A stretch of 64,000 nucleotides of DNA, from contig NZ_LR882982.1 in assembly GCF_904831005.1 (NCBI RefSeq), forward strand, positions 2,790,001-2,854,000, given 5' to 3'. This DNA is from Microbacterium hydrocarbonoxydans (GTDB lineage Bacteria; Actinomycetota; Actinomycetes; Actinomycetales; Microbacteriaceae). Of this stretch, positions 58,024 through 64,000 are shown in pieces. Below the pieces are notes generated by a model, which had not been told where the DNA came from, ran no database searches, and saw only the letters and a program-made list of their open reading frames with translations. Numbering within the stretch: position 1 is the first letter of the stretch; each line of letters starts with the position of its first letter. A program made the position numbers and the translations under genes.

Positions 58024-59442
58024 ATGAGGATGACGCGTCGCACACTGCTGATCGGCGCCGGAGCCGGTGTCGTGGGAGTCCTGTTGGCCTCCTGCACACC
58101 CGAGCCGGCGCCGTCGCCCACGCCCGACCGCTCGCCCACGCCGACGCCCACCGTCGACAGCATCACTCCCGCGGCCTTCGCGCGCAGCTCGTGGTCGAAC
58201 GATCCGTTCGCGCTCGGAGCCGCGAGCTTCACGCCGGTCGGCATCCAGGCTGCCGCGCGCGACGCGCTCGCCGAGCCTGTGGACGATCGCCTGTTCATCG
58301 CGGGGGAGGCGACCGACGCCGAGTCCCCGGGAACCATGGCCGCCGCTCTGCGCTCCGGAGAACGCGCCGCCGACCTGCTGCGCCGGGCAGCTGATGACGG
58401 CGAACGTGTCGCGGTCATCGGCGCGGGACTCGCGGGCGCCGCCGCTGCGTCGCGTCTGCTCGCCGACGGGCTGGAGGTCACGGTCTTCGAAGCGCGGGAT
58501 CGCGTGGGCGGACGTGTGCACTCGGTGGTCGACGACCGCAACTGGCCGATTCCCGCGCAGCTGGGCGGCTGGCTGCTGGGAACGTCCGACGGGGTGCTCC
58601 TCGACGCGCTCGACGGGCTCGACGTGCGCACGGCGCCGATCTCCGGCTCGCTCTGGCGATCGGCAGACGGCGACCTCGCGCCGGTGACGACCGAGTCGAT
58701 CGAGGCCGCCATCGTCAGCGCTCAGGAGGGTCTGACCCACACCTCTCTGGAGGAGGCGCTGACCGCGGCGGGCGCCGACCCCTCGGAGCCGGGGCTCGCC
58801 GCCCTGCTCGCCACGATCGCGGCATGGTCGGGAGCCGATGCCGCAGACGTCTCGACCTGGTTCCCCCCGCAGCTTCCGCCCGACGAGGTCACCGCGACCC
58901 TCGGCGATCTCACCCCCGTCATCGAGGGCATGCTCGAAGGTACTCGTCTGAGCCTGTCGTCGCCGGTGAGCCGCGTCGCATACGACGAGGCCGGGGTGAG
59001 CCTCGGCATCGCCTCGGGTGAATCCCTGTCGTTCGACCGGGTGCTGATCACGGTGCCGCTCGGCGTGCTGAAGAGCGAGGGGCTGCAGTTCGCGCCCGCA
59101 CTGCCATTCAGTCATCGAGGGGCGATCGCCGAGCTGGGCATGGGGCGCATCGAGACCGTGTGGCTGCGCTTCGAGGAGCCCTTGTTCGCCGCGACGGCCG
59201 ACCCCGACGCCGCGACGGCCGACCCCGACGCCGCGACGGCACCCGCACCCTCGATCTGGCACGTCGTCGGCGGCGACGCGATGATCCGCACGTGGGTCGA
59301 TCTGGCTCCCACGACAGGCGAGAACATCCTCGTCGGGATCGTCGGCGGAGACGCCGCCGCAGAGTTCGCCGAGCTCGACGACCAGAAGGCGCTGGCGGCC
59401 GCGATCACTTCGCTCGCGCCGTTCCGCGCACCGTCCGACTGA
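58024..59442 (+). CDS. FAD-dependent amine oxidase with apparently permuted domain order
   Basis: A 472-residue exported protein. An N-terminal RR signal ends in LLASC (Cys24), a probable Tat lipoprotein signal, followed by a Pro/Thr linker. Residues 57-118 carry the segment normally at the C-terminus of amine oxidases: W-x-N-D-P-F-A-L-G-A-A-S-F, then LFIAGEATDAESPGT. The usual N-terminal FAD fold comes after it (VAVIGAGLAGAAAASRLL at 129, VFEARDRVGGRVHS). The substrate/FAD middle (VLITVPLGVLK, GMGRIETVWLRFEEP) and the end NILVGIVGGDAAAEF complete the chain. The order suggests a circular permutation. Near 395 there is a seven-residue repeat, ADPDAAT. The substrate is unknown. Confidence 0.82.
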   Translation: MRMTRRTLLIGAGAGVVGVLLASCTPEPAPSPTPDRSPTPTPTVDSITPAAFARSSWSNDPFALGAASFTPVGIQAAARDALAEPVDDRLFIAGEATDAESPGTMAAALRSGERAADLLRRAADDGERVAVIGAGLAGAAAASRLLADGLEVTVFEARDRVGGRVHSVVDDRNWPIPAQLGGWLLGTSDGVLLDALDGLDVRTAPISGSLWRSADGDLAPVTTESIEAAIVSAQEGLTHTSLEEALTAAGADPSEPGLAALLATIAAWSGADAADVSTWFPPQLPPDEVTATLGDLTPVIEGMLEGTRLSLSSPVSRVAYDEAGVSLGIASGESLSFDRVLITVPLGVLKSEGLQFAPALPFSHRGAIAELGMGRIETVWLRFEEPLFAATADPDAATADPDAATAPAPSIWHVVGGDAMIRTWVDLAPTTGENILVGIVGGDAAAEFAELDDQKALAAAITSLAPFRAPSD

Positions 59443-59470
59443 GTCGTCCGACCGCGTCACACCGGCCGCG

Positions 59471-60115
59471 TCACACCTCGGGGCGTGAGCGGCCTCGCCG
59501 CTGCATCCGGCTGACGAGGACGATCACTGTCGCGACGAGCGCGAAGATCGCCAGGGCGATGCCGCTGGTGATCAGGAACTCCGGCGGGCCGGACACCTGC
59601 CTGGGGTCGAGGAAGTAGTACGGATACCACCCCACCGAGGGGCCCCGCCACAGCGTGACCCCGCCCCATGCCAGGGGGAAGGCCAGGGCCGTGGGGACCA
59701 CCCACCAGGGGACTCCGCGGTGCCCCGGCGTGAGCACCCAGGCGAGGGCGGTGCAGGCGGGCAGCCAGAAGTGGAGCACCTGATCTGACCAGGGCACGTC
59801 GACGCGGATGCCGCGCAAGCCCGCCTGCCACACGATCAACGCGAAGGCCAGACCGGCGGTGATCGTCCACGTGAGCACGAGAGCGAGGGCGACGGTGAAC
59901 CAGCGAGGGTCTGTGGCGCGCGCGAACGCGAGCACCGCGCCGATGAGCAGTACGACGACGAGAGCGCAGTTCGACTGCACGGTCAGGTACGCGAAGAAGT
60001 TCTCGCCCGCGATCGTGCGCGAGCTCAGGCCCCAGAACAGGCGGTGGACGAGCGCCACAGTGCAGACGGTGGCTGTGACCAGGCGCAGCACGCCGAACGC
60101 TGATCGTGCCTTCAC
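59471..60115 (-). CDS. Pr6Pr family membrane protein
   Basis: A 214-residue protein with six predicted membrane helices and the Pr6Pr/FAR-17a-like features: VHRLFWGLSSRTIAGENFFAYLTVQSNCALVVVLL, DQVLHFWLPACTALAWVL and WYPYYFLDPRQVSG. Members are of unknown function in bacteria; distant eukaryotic relatives (AIG1/FAR-17a) hydrolyse fatty-acid esters. It starts at GTG 60115 and is convergent with the amine oxidase. Confidence 0.85.
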   Translation of the reverse strand: MKARSAFGVLRLVTATVCTVALVHRLFWGLSSRTIAGENFFAYLTVQSNCALVVVLLIGAVLAFARATDPRWFTVALALVLTWTITAGLAFALIVWQAGLRGIRVDVPWSDQVLHFWLPACTALAWVLTPGHRGVPWWVVPTALAFPLAWGGVTLWRGPSVGWYPYYFLDPRQVSGPPEFLITSGIALAIFALVATVIVLVSRMQRRGRSRPEV

Positions 60116-60344
60116 CGTCTCTCAGTCCCTTTCCGTCCGGATGGATCCTTTCGCGTGGATGCTGTCGTCCGAACCCCGCCATCCGGACCGCGCCATCCGG
60201 CGAGTCTACGGAAGCCTGCTGGCACCGGCTCCGAGGCGACCCGCATTCAGCAGATGGAAAAGCACGGTTCCCTAGCGTGAGAGCAGGGATAGCCCCTGCT
60301 CCGCGCCTGGCGCGCGGTGTCCTGCCACGAAGGAAGACCTCCTC

Positions 60345-60785
60345 ATGACGAACACCACCGCCCCCTCTGCCGCCCCCTCGCTGGGACTCCTGGTCCTGCG
60401 CATCGTGGTCGGCGCGATCTTCGCCGCTCATGGGGCGCAGAAGATCTTCGAATTCACGCTCGCCGGGACCGTCGGCAGCTTCGCCGGGATGGGGATCCCG
60501 CTGCCCGAGATCGCGGCGCCCGTGGTGGCGTTCGTCGAGCTCATCGGAGGCGTCCTGCTGGTGCTGGGACTCTTCACGCGTCCCGTCGGCATCCTGCTCG
60601 CGATCGACATGATCGTGGCACTCGTGGCCGTGCATCTGCCCGCCGGGCTCTGGGTGGGCGAAGGCGGCTATGAGTTCGTCGCCGTGCTGGGTGCGGGCGC
60701 CCTCGCGCTGGCCCTGACCGGTGCGGGCCGCTTCTCGCTCGACTCCGCCTTCCTGCGCGGTCGTGCCAGGGCCATGCTCAGCTGA
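60345..60785 (+). CDS. DoxX family membrane protein
   Basis: A 146-residue, four-helix protein: LLVLRIVVGAIFAAHGAQKIFEF, GSFAGMGIPLPEIAAPVVAFVELIGGVLLVLGLFTRPVGILLAIDMIVALVAVHLP and GEGGYEFVAVLGAGALALALTGAGRFSLD. DoxX proteins are membrane subunits linked to quinone redox and oxidative-stress complexes. The specific partner is unknown. The ribosome-binding site is GAAGGAAG. Confidence 0.88.
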   Translation: MTNTTAPSAAPSLGLLVLRIVVGAIFAAHGAQKIFEFTLAGTVGSFAGMGIPLPEIAAPVVAFVELIGGVLLVLGLFTRPVGILLAIDMIVALVAVHLPAGLWVGEGGYEFVAVLGAGALALALTGAGRFSLDSAFLRGRARAMLS

Positions 60786-60797
60786 GTCGAGAGGGCG

Positions 60798-60812
60798 CTA
60801 TATCGCTACAGT
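60798..60812. promoter_or_regulatory. LacI-type operator overlapping the promoter of the 60.8-kb LacI gene
   Basis: CTATATCGCTACAG (60798-60811) resembles CTATATCGTTTTAG at 63232-63245 upstream of the glycosidase and alpha-mannosidase genes. A TACAGT -10 at 60807-60812 overlaps it, 6 nt before the ATG, which fits autorepression of a leaderless transcript. Confidence 0.55.
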
Positions 60813-60818
60813 TGGGGA

Positions 60819-61844
60819 ATGGCGAGACCGAAGCGCGTGACGATCACCGACATCGCGCGCTTGGCGGGAGTCTCGCCGGGCGCCGTGTCGTTCGCACTCA
60901 ACGGACGGCCCGGCGTCAGCGAGCTGACGCGCCAGCGCATCCTCGAGATCGCCGACGAGCATCAGTGGCAGCCGAGCTCCGCCGCCCGAGCGCTGGTCGG
61001 TGCGCGCGCGGGCGTGATCGGCTTCGCGGTCAATCGACCCGCCGACACGCTGGGCACCGAGGCGTTCTTCACCGACCTCATCGCCGGGGCGCAGTCCGCT
61101 CTCGCCGATCACCGGATGGCGATGCAGATGGTGCTCGTCCCCTCGATCGAGGAGGAGGTGGCGACGTATCGGCGGTGGTGCAGCGCCAACCAGGTCGACG
61201 GAGTGATCGTGATCGACCCGCGTGACGACGATCCGCGTCTGGCTGTGCTGACCGATCTCGGCCTTCCGGCCGTCGTGATCGGCAGCTATGCGTCGGCAGA
61301 GATCGAACCGCCGACCATCTGGCTCGACGACAGCCGTGTGGCCCATGAGCTGTTCGACCACCTCAGCGGGCTCGGCCACCGCTCGATCGCCTACATCGCC
61401 GGCCCCGAGGAGTTCCAGCACACGCGACTGCGCACCGACGTGCTCGCCGAGCTCGCGACTCGGGGGGTGGTCGGCGAGACGATCACGACCGACTTCTCGC
61501 CCTCGGCAGCAGCGGCCACCACCAGGCGGCTCCTGAGCCGCACCGATCGGCCGACCGCGATCGTCTACGACAACGACGTGATGGCGATCGCCGGGCTCAG
61601 AGTGACTCAGGAGATGGGGCTGTCGGTGCCGGCCGACCTGTCGCTGGCGTCATTCGACGACTCGGTCGTCGCGGGCCTGGTTCATCCGTCGATCACGTGC
61701 ATCACCCGAGACACCTTCGGCCTGGGGGCGCAGGCCGCGGCGTTCCTGCTCGAGCAGATCGATGACCCCGAACGGCTCGCCGACCGAGTGGGGTCGCTGC
61801 CGCAGCTCACGGTACGCGAGAGCACGGCCGCTCCCGCACGTTGA
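60819..61844 (+). CDS. LacI family transcriptional regulator (mannoside locus)
   Basis: A 341-residue LacI regulator. The HTH at residues 8-30 reads VTITDIARLAGVSPGAVSFALNGRPGVS. The hinge helix SSAARALVG and the effector domain follow: GVIGFAVNRP, DGVIVIDPRDDD, GHRSIAYIAGP, PTAIVYDNDVMAIAGL and LSLASFDDSVVAGLVHPSIT. Its likely targets are its own gene and the GH5-like/GH38 pair, which share CTATATCG operators. The effector is presumably a manno-oligosaccharide or mannose derivative, inferred from the enzymes. Confidence 0.92.
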   Translation: MARPKRVTITDIARLAGVSPGAVSFALNGRPGVSELTRQRILEIADEHQWQPSSAARALVGARAGVIGFAVNRPADTLGTEAFFTDLIAGAQSALADHRMAMQMVLVPSIEEEVATYRRWCSANQVDGVIVIDPRDDDPRLAVLTDLGLPAVVIGSYASAEIEPPTIWLDDSRVAHELFDHLSGLGHRSIAYIAGPEEFQHTRLRTDVLAELATRGVVGETITTDFSPSAAAATTRRLLSRTDRPTAIVYDNDVMAIAGLRVTQEMGLSVPADLSLASFDDSVVAGLVHPSITCITRDTFGLGAQAAAFLLEQIDDPERLADRVGSLPQLTVRESTAAPAR

Positions 61845-61869
61845 TCGCCCGCTCGCGACGGCGCGTCGC

Positions 61870-63156
61870 TCACACGACCGTGTTCTGGGACTCGTACGAC
61901 CACGGCTCGACGCTCGGGCGAACGAGCTCGGTGATGCCGCGCGCGGCGAGTGCAGCAGGATCAGCAGCATCCTTCGACGTCACGAAGGCAGGGTCCGCGC
62001 CGGCCTCGCAGGCGTCGACCCAGGCTTGGAAGATCGCTCCGCCCGGGCTCATCGCTCCGCGACTGACCGGCGTCTCGTTCTCGTCGACCTCGACCACGAT
62101 GCCCAGAGTGCGGGTCGGGGGCGTCCGACGGTCGCGCAGTTCGGGGATGAGATCGGCGAATCGGCGTCCGATCGGCTTCGCCTCGCCGTTCTGATTGATC
62201 AGGCCGAGTGTGTATTCGAGCTCGGGGAAGTCGGCGAGGCTGCGGCTCACGTCGTGGGAGCACCACCAGGTGACGCCCCAGAGGTCCTCGGTGCGGGCGA
62301 CCGAGCGCAGCGTCGCCTCGAGGAAGTCGGGGGTCTGCTCGGCCGTGAGGCAGTTCGAGGGCGCGCCCACCTCCTGCAACCAGATGGGCTTGCCCGGTTC
62401 AGTGGTGAAAGCGCGCGCGAGTTCGATCATGTACTCGGCATGACGATCGGATGCCACGGAGCGACCACCGTATCTCTGCGCCGTGCCGTTGAAGATCCAG
62501 GAGTGCACCGTGGTGATGTCGCCGAGGCGCGATGCGAGAGCAGGAGTGAAGCCGTGGCCGTCCATGTACCAGGCGGCGTCGTACTCGCTGTGCAGATGCT
62601 GCTTCGCGGGTGCCGCAGCGTGCGCGGCATCCAGCAGCGTGGTGATCCAGTTCGCGGCTTCGGTCTCGGTGACCGGCCACGGGGACGGGTGTGTGCGCGC
62701 CGAGAACTGATTCGTCTCGTTGCCGAGAGTGAAGCCCAGGAAGTTCGACGCGTCGCCGAGTCGCTCGCCGAGAGCTGTCACCAGCTCCACCTGTCCGCTC
62801 AGGGCGTCGGGGTGAGTGAACATGTTCTTGTCGTGCCAGGTCGAGAGCCACGACGGGACGAAGTCGAAGCTCGACAGATGCCCCTGGATCACGTCGACGC
62901 TCGTGTCGAGCCCGAACTCCGCAGCGACGTCGACGACGGCACGCACGTCGTCGACGGCCTCGTGACGAATCAGGGTGCGGTTGGGCTGCAGCACGGTCCA
63001 CAGCGGGAAGATCCGCAGGTGGTCGAGGCCCAGCTCTGCCAGTGCGCCGAAGTCGCGTCGCACCTCATCGAGATCGAGTGACATCCACGCGTGCATCCAC
63101 TGCGATCGAGGAGTGTAGTTCGCGCCGAAGCGCAAAGGTGTTGCGGGGGTGGGCAT
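61870..63156 (-). CDS. GH5-like glycoside hydrolase (beta-mannosidase/mannanase type)
   Basis: A 428-residue (beta/alpha)8 glycosidase without a signal peptide. It has [44 protein letters not shown], the acid/base in [11 protein letters not shown] (Glu147) and the nucleophile in WLQEVGAPS (Glu262), with [10 protein letters not shown] near the end of the barrel. This clan-A layout matches GH5-type and related families that act on beta-mannosides. Exact family and linkage are unsure. It is divergent from the GH38 alpha-mannosidase, sharing a 173-bp control region with a LacI operator and palindromes. AAAGGA precedes the ATG. Confidence 0.82.
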   Translation of the reverse strand: MPTPATPLRFGANYTPRSQWMHAWMSLDLDEVRRDFGALAELGLDHLRIFPLWTVLQPNRTLIRHEAVDDVRAVVDVAAEFGLDTSVDVIQGHLSSFDFVPSWLSTWHDKNMFTHPDALSGQVELVTALGERLGDASNFLGFTLGNETNQFSARTHPSPWPVTETEAANWITTLLDAAHAAAPAKQHLHSEYDAAWYMDGHGFTPALASRLGDITTVHSWIFNGTAQRYGGRSVASDRHAEYMIELARAFTTEPGKPIWLQEVGAPSNCLTAEQTPDFLEATLRSVARTEDLWGVTWWCSHDVSRSLADFPELEYTLGLINQNGEAKPIGRRFADLIPELRDRRTPPTRTLGIVVEVDENETPVSRGAMSPGGAIFQAWVDACEAGADPAFVTSKDAADPAALAARGITELVRPSVEPWSYESQNTVV

Positions 63157-63231
63157 CGTCGTCCTTTCGAGAGCTGGCGGGGCCCACTCGGGAATGGACG
63201 CTCAGTGCTTCTTTGTCGCACGCCGCAACCA

Positions 63232-63245
63232 CTATATCGTTTTAG
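63232..63245. promoter_or_regulatory. LacI-type operator in the glycosidase/mannosidase divergent region
   Basis: CTATATCGTTTTAG has the alternating dyad CTAxAxCGxTxTAG expected of LacI-family operators and matches the site upstream of the LacI gene at 60798. Confidence 0.6.
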
Positions 63246-63261
63246 TGATCAGGCGTCTTCG

Positions 63262-63279
63262 TTTCACTGAGCAGTGAAA
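63262..63279. promoter_or_regulatory. Perfect 8-bp palindrome upstream of the alpha-mannosidase
   Basis: TTTCACTG-AG-CAGTGAAA is a perfect dyad. A further inverted repeat AGGCT/AGCCT (63279-63298) follows. One of these may be a second regulatory site or part of a transcript-leader hairpin. Confidence 0.45.
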
Positions 63280-63329
63280 GGCTTTAGTCAATTAGCCTGA
63301 GTAAACCCCGATTCACTGGAGATTCCTGC

Positions 63330-64000
63330 ATGCATGACGACACCTCACTCACCGTCGGCCGCGTCGCGCGCGTGCTCTCGGAGCGGATCCGACCGGCGAT
63401 CCACTCGGCATCCATGCCTCTCGTGGTCGAGGCCACTCAGCTCCCCGGCGAACCGATCAGTCCTCGTGACGGACTCGCTCTCGACTTCGGGCCGGCCTCC
63501 GTGCCGAGCATGTGGGGGCCGGCCTGGTCGACGACGTGGTTCAAGATCACGGGGAGCGTGCCCGCCGAGTGGGCCGGTCGCCGCGTCGAGGCGGTGATCG
63601 ACCTCGGGTTCGACATCAACATGCCCGGCTTCCAGTGCGAGGCGCTCGCCTATGCCGCCGACGGAACGCCGGTGAAGAGCATCAACCCGCGCAACCAGTG
63701 GCTGCCGATCGCTGATGTCGCCCGAGGCGACGAGCCGGTCGAGCTGTACCTCGAGGCCGCCGCCAACCCGGTGCTGCTCGACTACCACCCCTTCCTCCCG
63801 ACGCAGGAGGGCGACATCCGCACCTCCTCGCGGGAGCCGCTGTATCGCACCCGCCGCATCGACCTGGCCGTCTTCGAGCAGCAGGTGTTCGAGCTCTCGC
63901 TCGACCTCGAGGTGCTGTTCGAGCTGCAGGCCGAGCTGCCCGCGACCGCGCCTCGACGCATGCGCATTCTGCAGGCCATGGACGACGCCCTCGATGTGCT
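63330..64000 (+). CDS. GH38 alpha-mannosidase, N-terminal part (runs off the window)
   Basis: The frame is open from ATG 63330 to the window edge (223 codons visible). The visible part is the N-terminal beta domain typical of bacterial GH38 enzymes: WGPAWSTTWFKITGSVPAEWAGRRVEAVIDLGF, ALAYAADGTPVKSINPRNQWLPI and DEPVELYLEAAANPVLLDYHPFLPTQEG, then the link into the catalytic domain. The zinc-binding catalytic residues lie beyond the window. GH38 enzymes trim alpha-mannosides, so with the divergent GH5-like enzyme and LacI regulator it forms a mannoside-use module. ATG 63330 is the most likely start but has only a weak ribosome-binding site (CTGGAGATT). Confidence 0.85.
   Translation, partial: MHDDTSLTVGRVARVLSERIRPAIHSASMPLVVEATQLPGEPISPRDGLALDFGPASVPSMWGPAWSTTWFKITGSVPAEWAGRRVEAVIDLGFDINMPGFQCEALAYAADGTPVKSINPRNQWLPIADVARGDEPVELYLEAAANPVLLDYHPFLPTQEGDIRTSSREPLYRTRRIDLAVFEQQVFELSLDLEVLFELQAELPATAPRRMRILQAMDDALDV

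Noticed and set aside
56136..58712. Minus-strand open frame of over 850 codons across dnaJ, hspR and the amine oxidase
   Set aside because: A codon-bias shadow of well-identified plus-strand genes.

Overview
The window is chromosomal DNA of a high-GC actinobacterium, most likely a Microbacterium-like member of the Microbacteriaceae. The support is uniformly GC-rich codon use, HspR/HAIR control of dnaK, a DUF222-HNH gene, a DUF4397/sortase/ECF sigma/RskA locus, an SCP2-tailed HxlR regulator, many LacI/DeoR sugar regulators, and glycosidases aimed at plant or fungal polysaccharides. No rRNA, CRISPR array or complete insertion sequence is visible. One tRNA (Gly, CCC) is present.

Layout. 1-5.6 kb: tail of a secreted carbohydrate-binding protein, a LacI regulator, a sigma/anti-sigma fusion protein with a proline stalk, and an APC permease with a small coupled acidic protein. 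5.7-9.4 kb: an unusual aquaporin, a 0.5 kb block of REP-like hairpins and 42-bp tandem repeats, a GPP34 protein, a DeoR/DUF4406 divergon and a META lipoprotein. 9.6-14.3 kb: GH35 beta-galactosidase, SUFU-domain protein, SDR, isochorismatase-like hydrolase. 14.5-17.4 kb: a translationally coupled Asp23/Gls24 envelope-stress operon followed by CsbD. 18.3-25.7 kb: HxlR/methyltransferase divergon, then a solute-binding lipoprotein, hydroxyacid dehydrogenase, DUF2264 protein and a DeoR-LacI hybrid regulator that appear to share one operator. 25.8-28.4 kb: ribulose-monophosphate formaldehyde-fixation genes (hxlA, hxlB) divergent from a HATPase-LuxR protein. 28.7-31.6 kb: DUF4397 surface protein, class F sortase, ECF sigma, anti-sigma. 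31.6-38.6 kb: DUF1295 and acyl-CoA synthetase pair, then an uncharacterised group (DUF2510-zincin, membrane-anchored protein, helical protein with a hydrophobic hairpin) ending beside tRNA-Gly. 38.7-43 kb: dcd, small proteins, two divergent His-rich MarR-type regulators, DUF222-HNH. 43-49.4 kb: CDF metal exporter, UMF1 and DHA1 MFS transporters, RIO kinase, AraC regulator, DUF3817. 49.4-53.7 kb: lipoprotein, REP-like hairpins, thioredoxin-reductase-like enzyme, a lower-GC insert bordered by a duplicated cobA fragment, and cobA plus a sirohydrochlorin chelatase. 53.8-57.9 kb: dnaK-grpE-dnaJ-hspR. 58-60.8 kb: an amine oxidase with apparently permuted domain order, Pr6Pr and DoxX proteins. 60.8-64 kb: LacI regulator, GH5-like glycosidase and the start of a GH38 alpha-mannosidase.

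How it fits together. The carbohydrate genes fall into small regulator-plus-enzyme modules whose operators can be matched by eye: GTTGATCG-N3-TTGTCC for the DeoR-LacI hybrid, and CTATATCG-type sites for the last LacI. Stress physiology is represented by the Gls24, DnaK and sigma/anti-sigma loci. The most unusual items are the permuted amine oxidase (58.0 kb), the cobA-bordered insert (51.5 kb), the His-rich MarR pair (40.1-41.4 kb), the HATPase-LuxR fusion beside the formaldehyde genes (27.2 kb), the zincin locus (34.8-38.6 kb) and the REP-like repeat block (6.5-7.0 kb).
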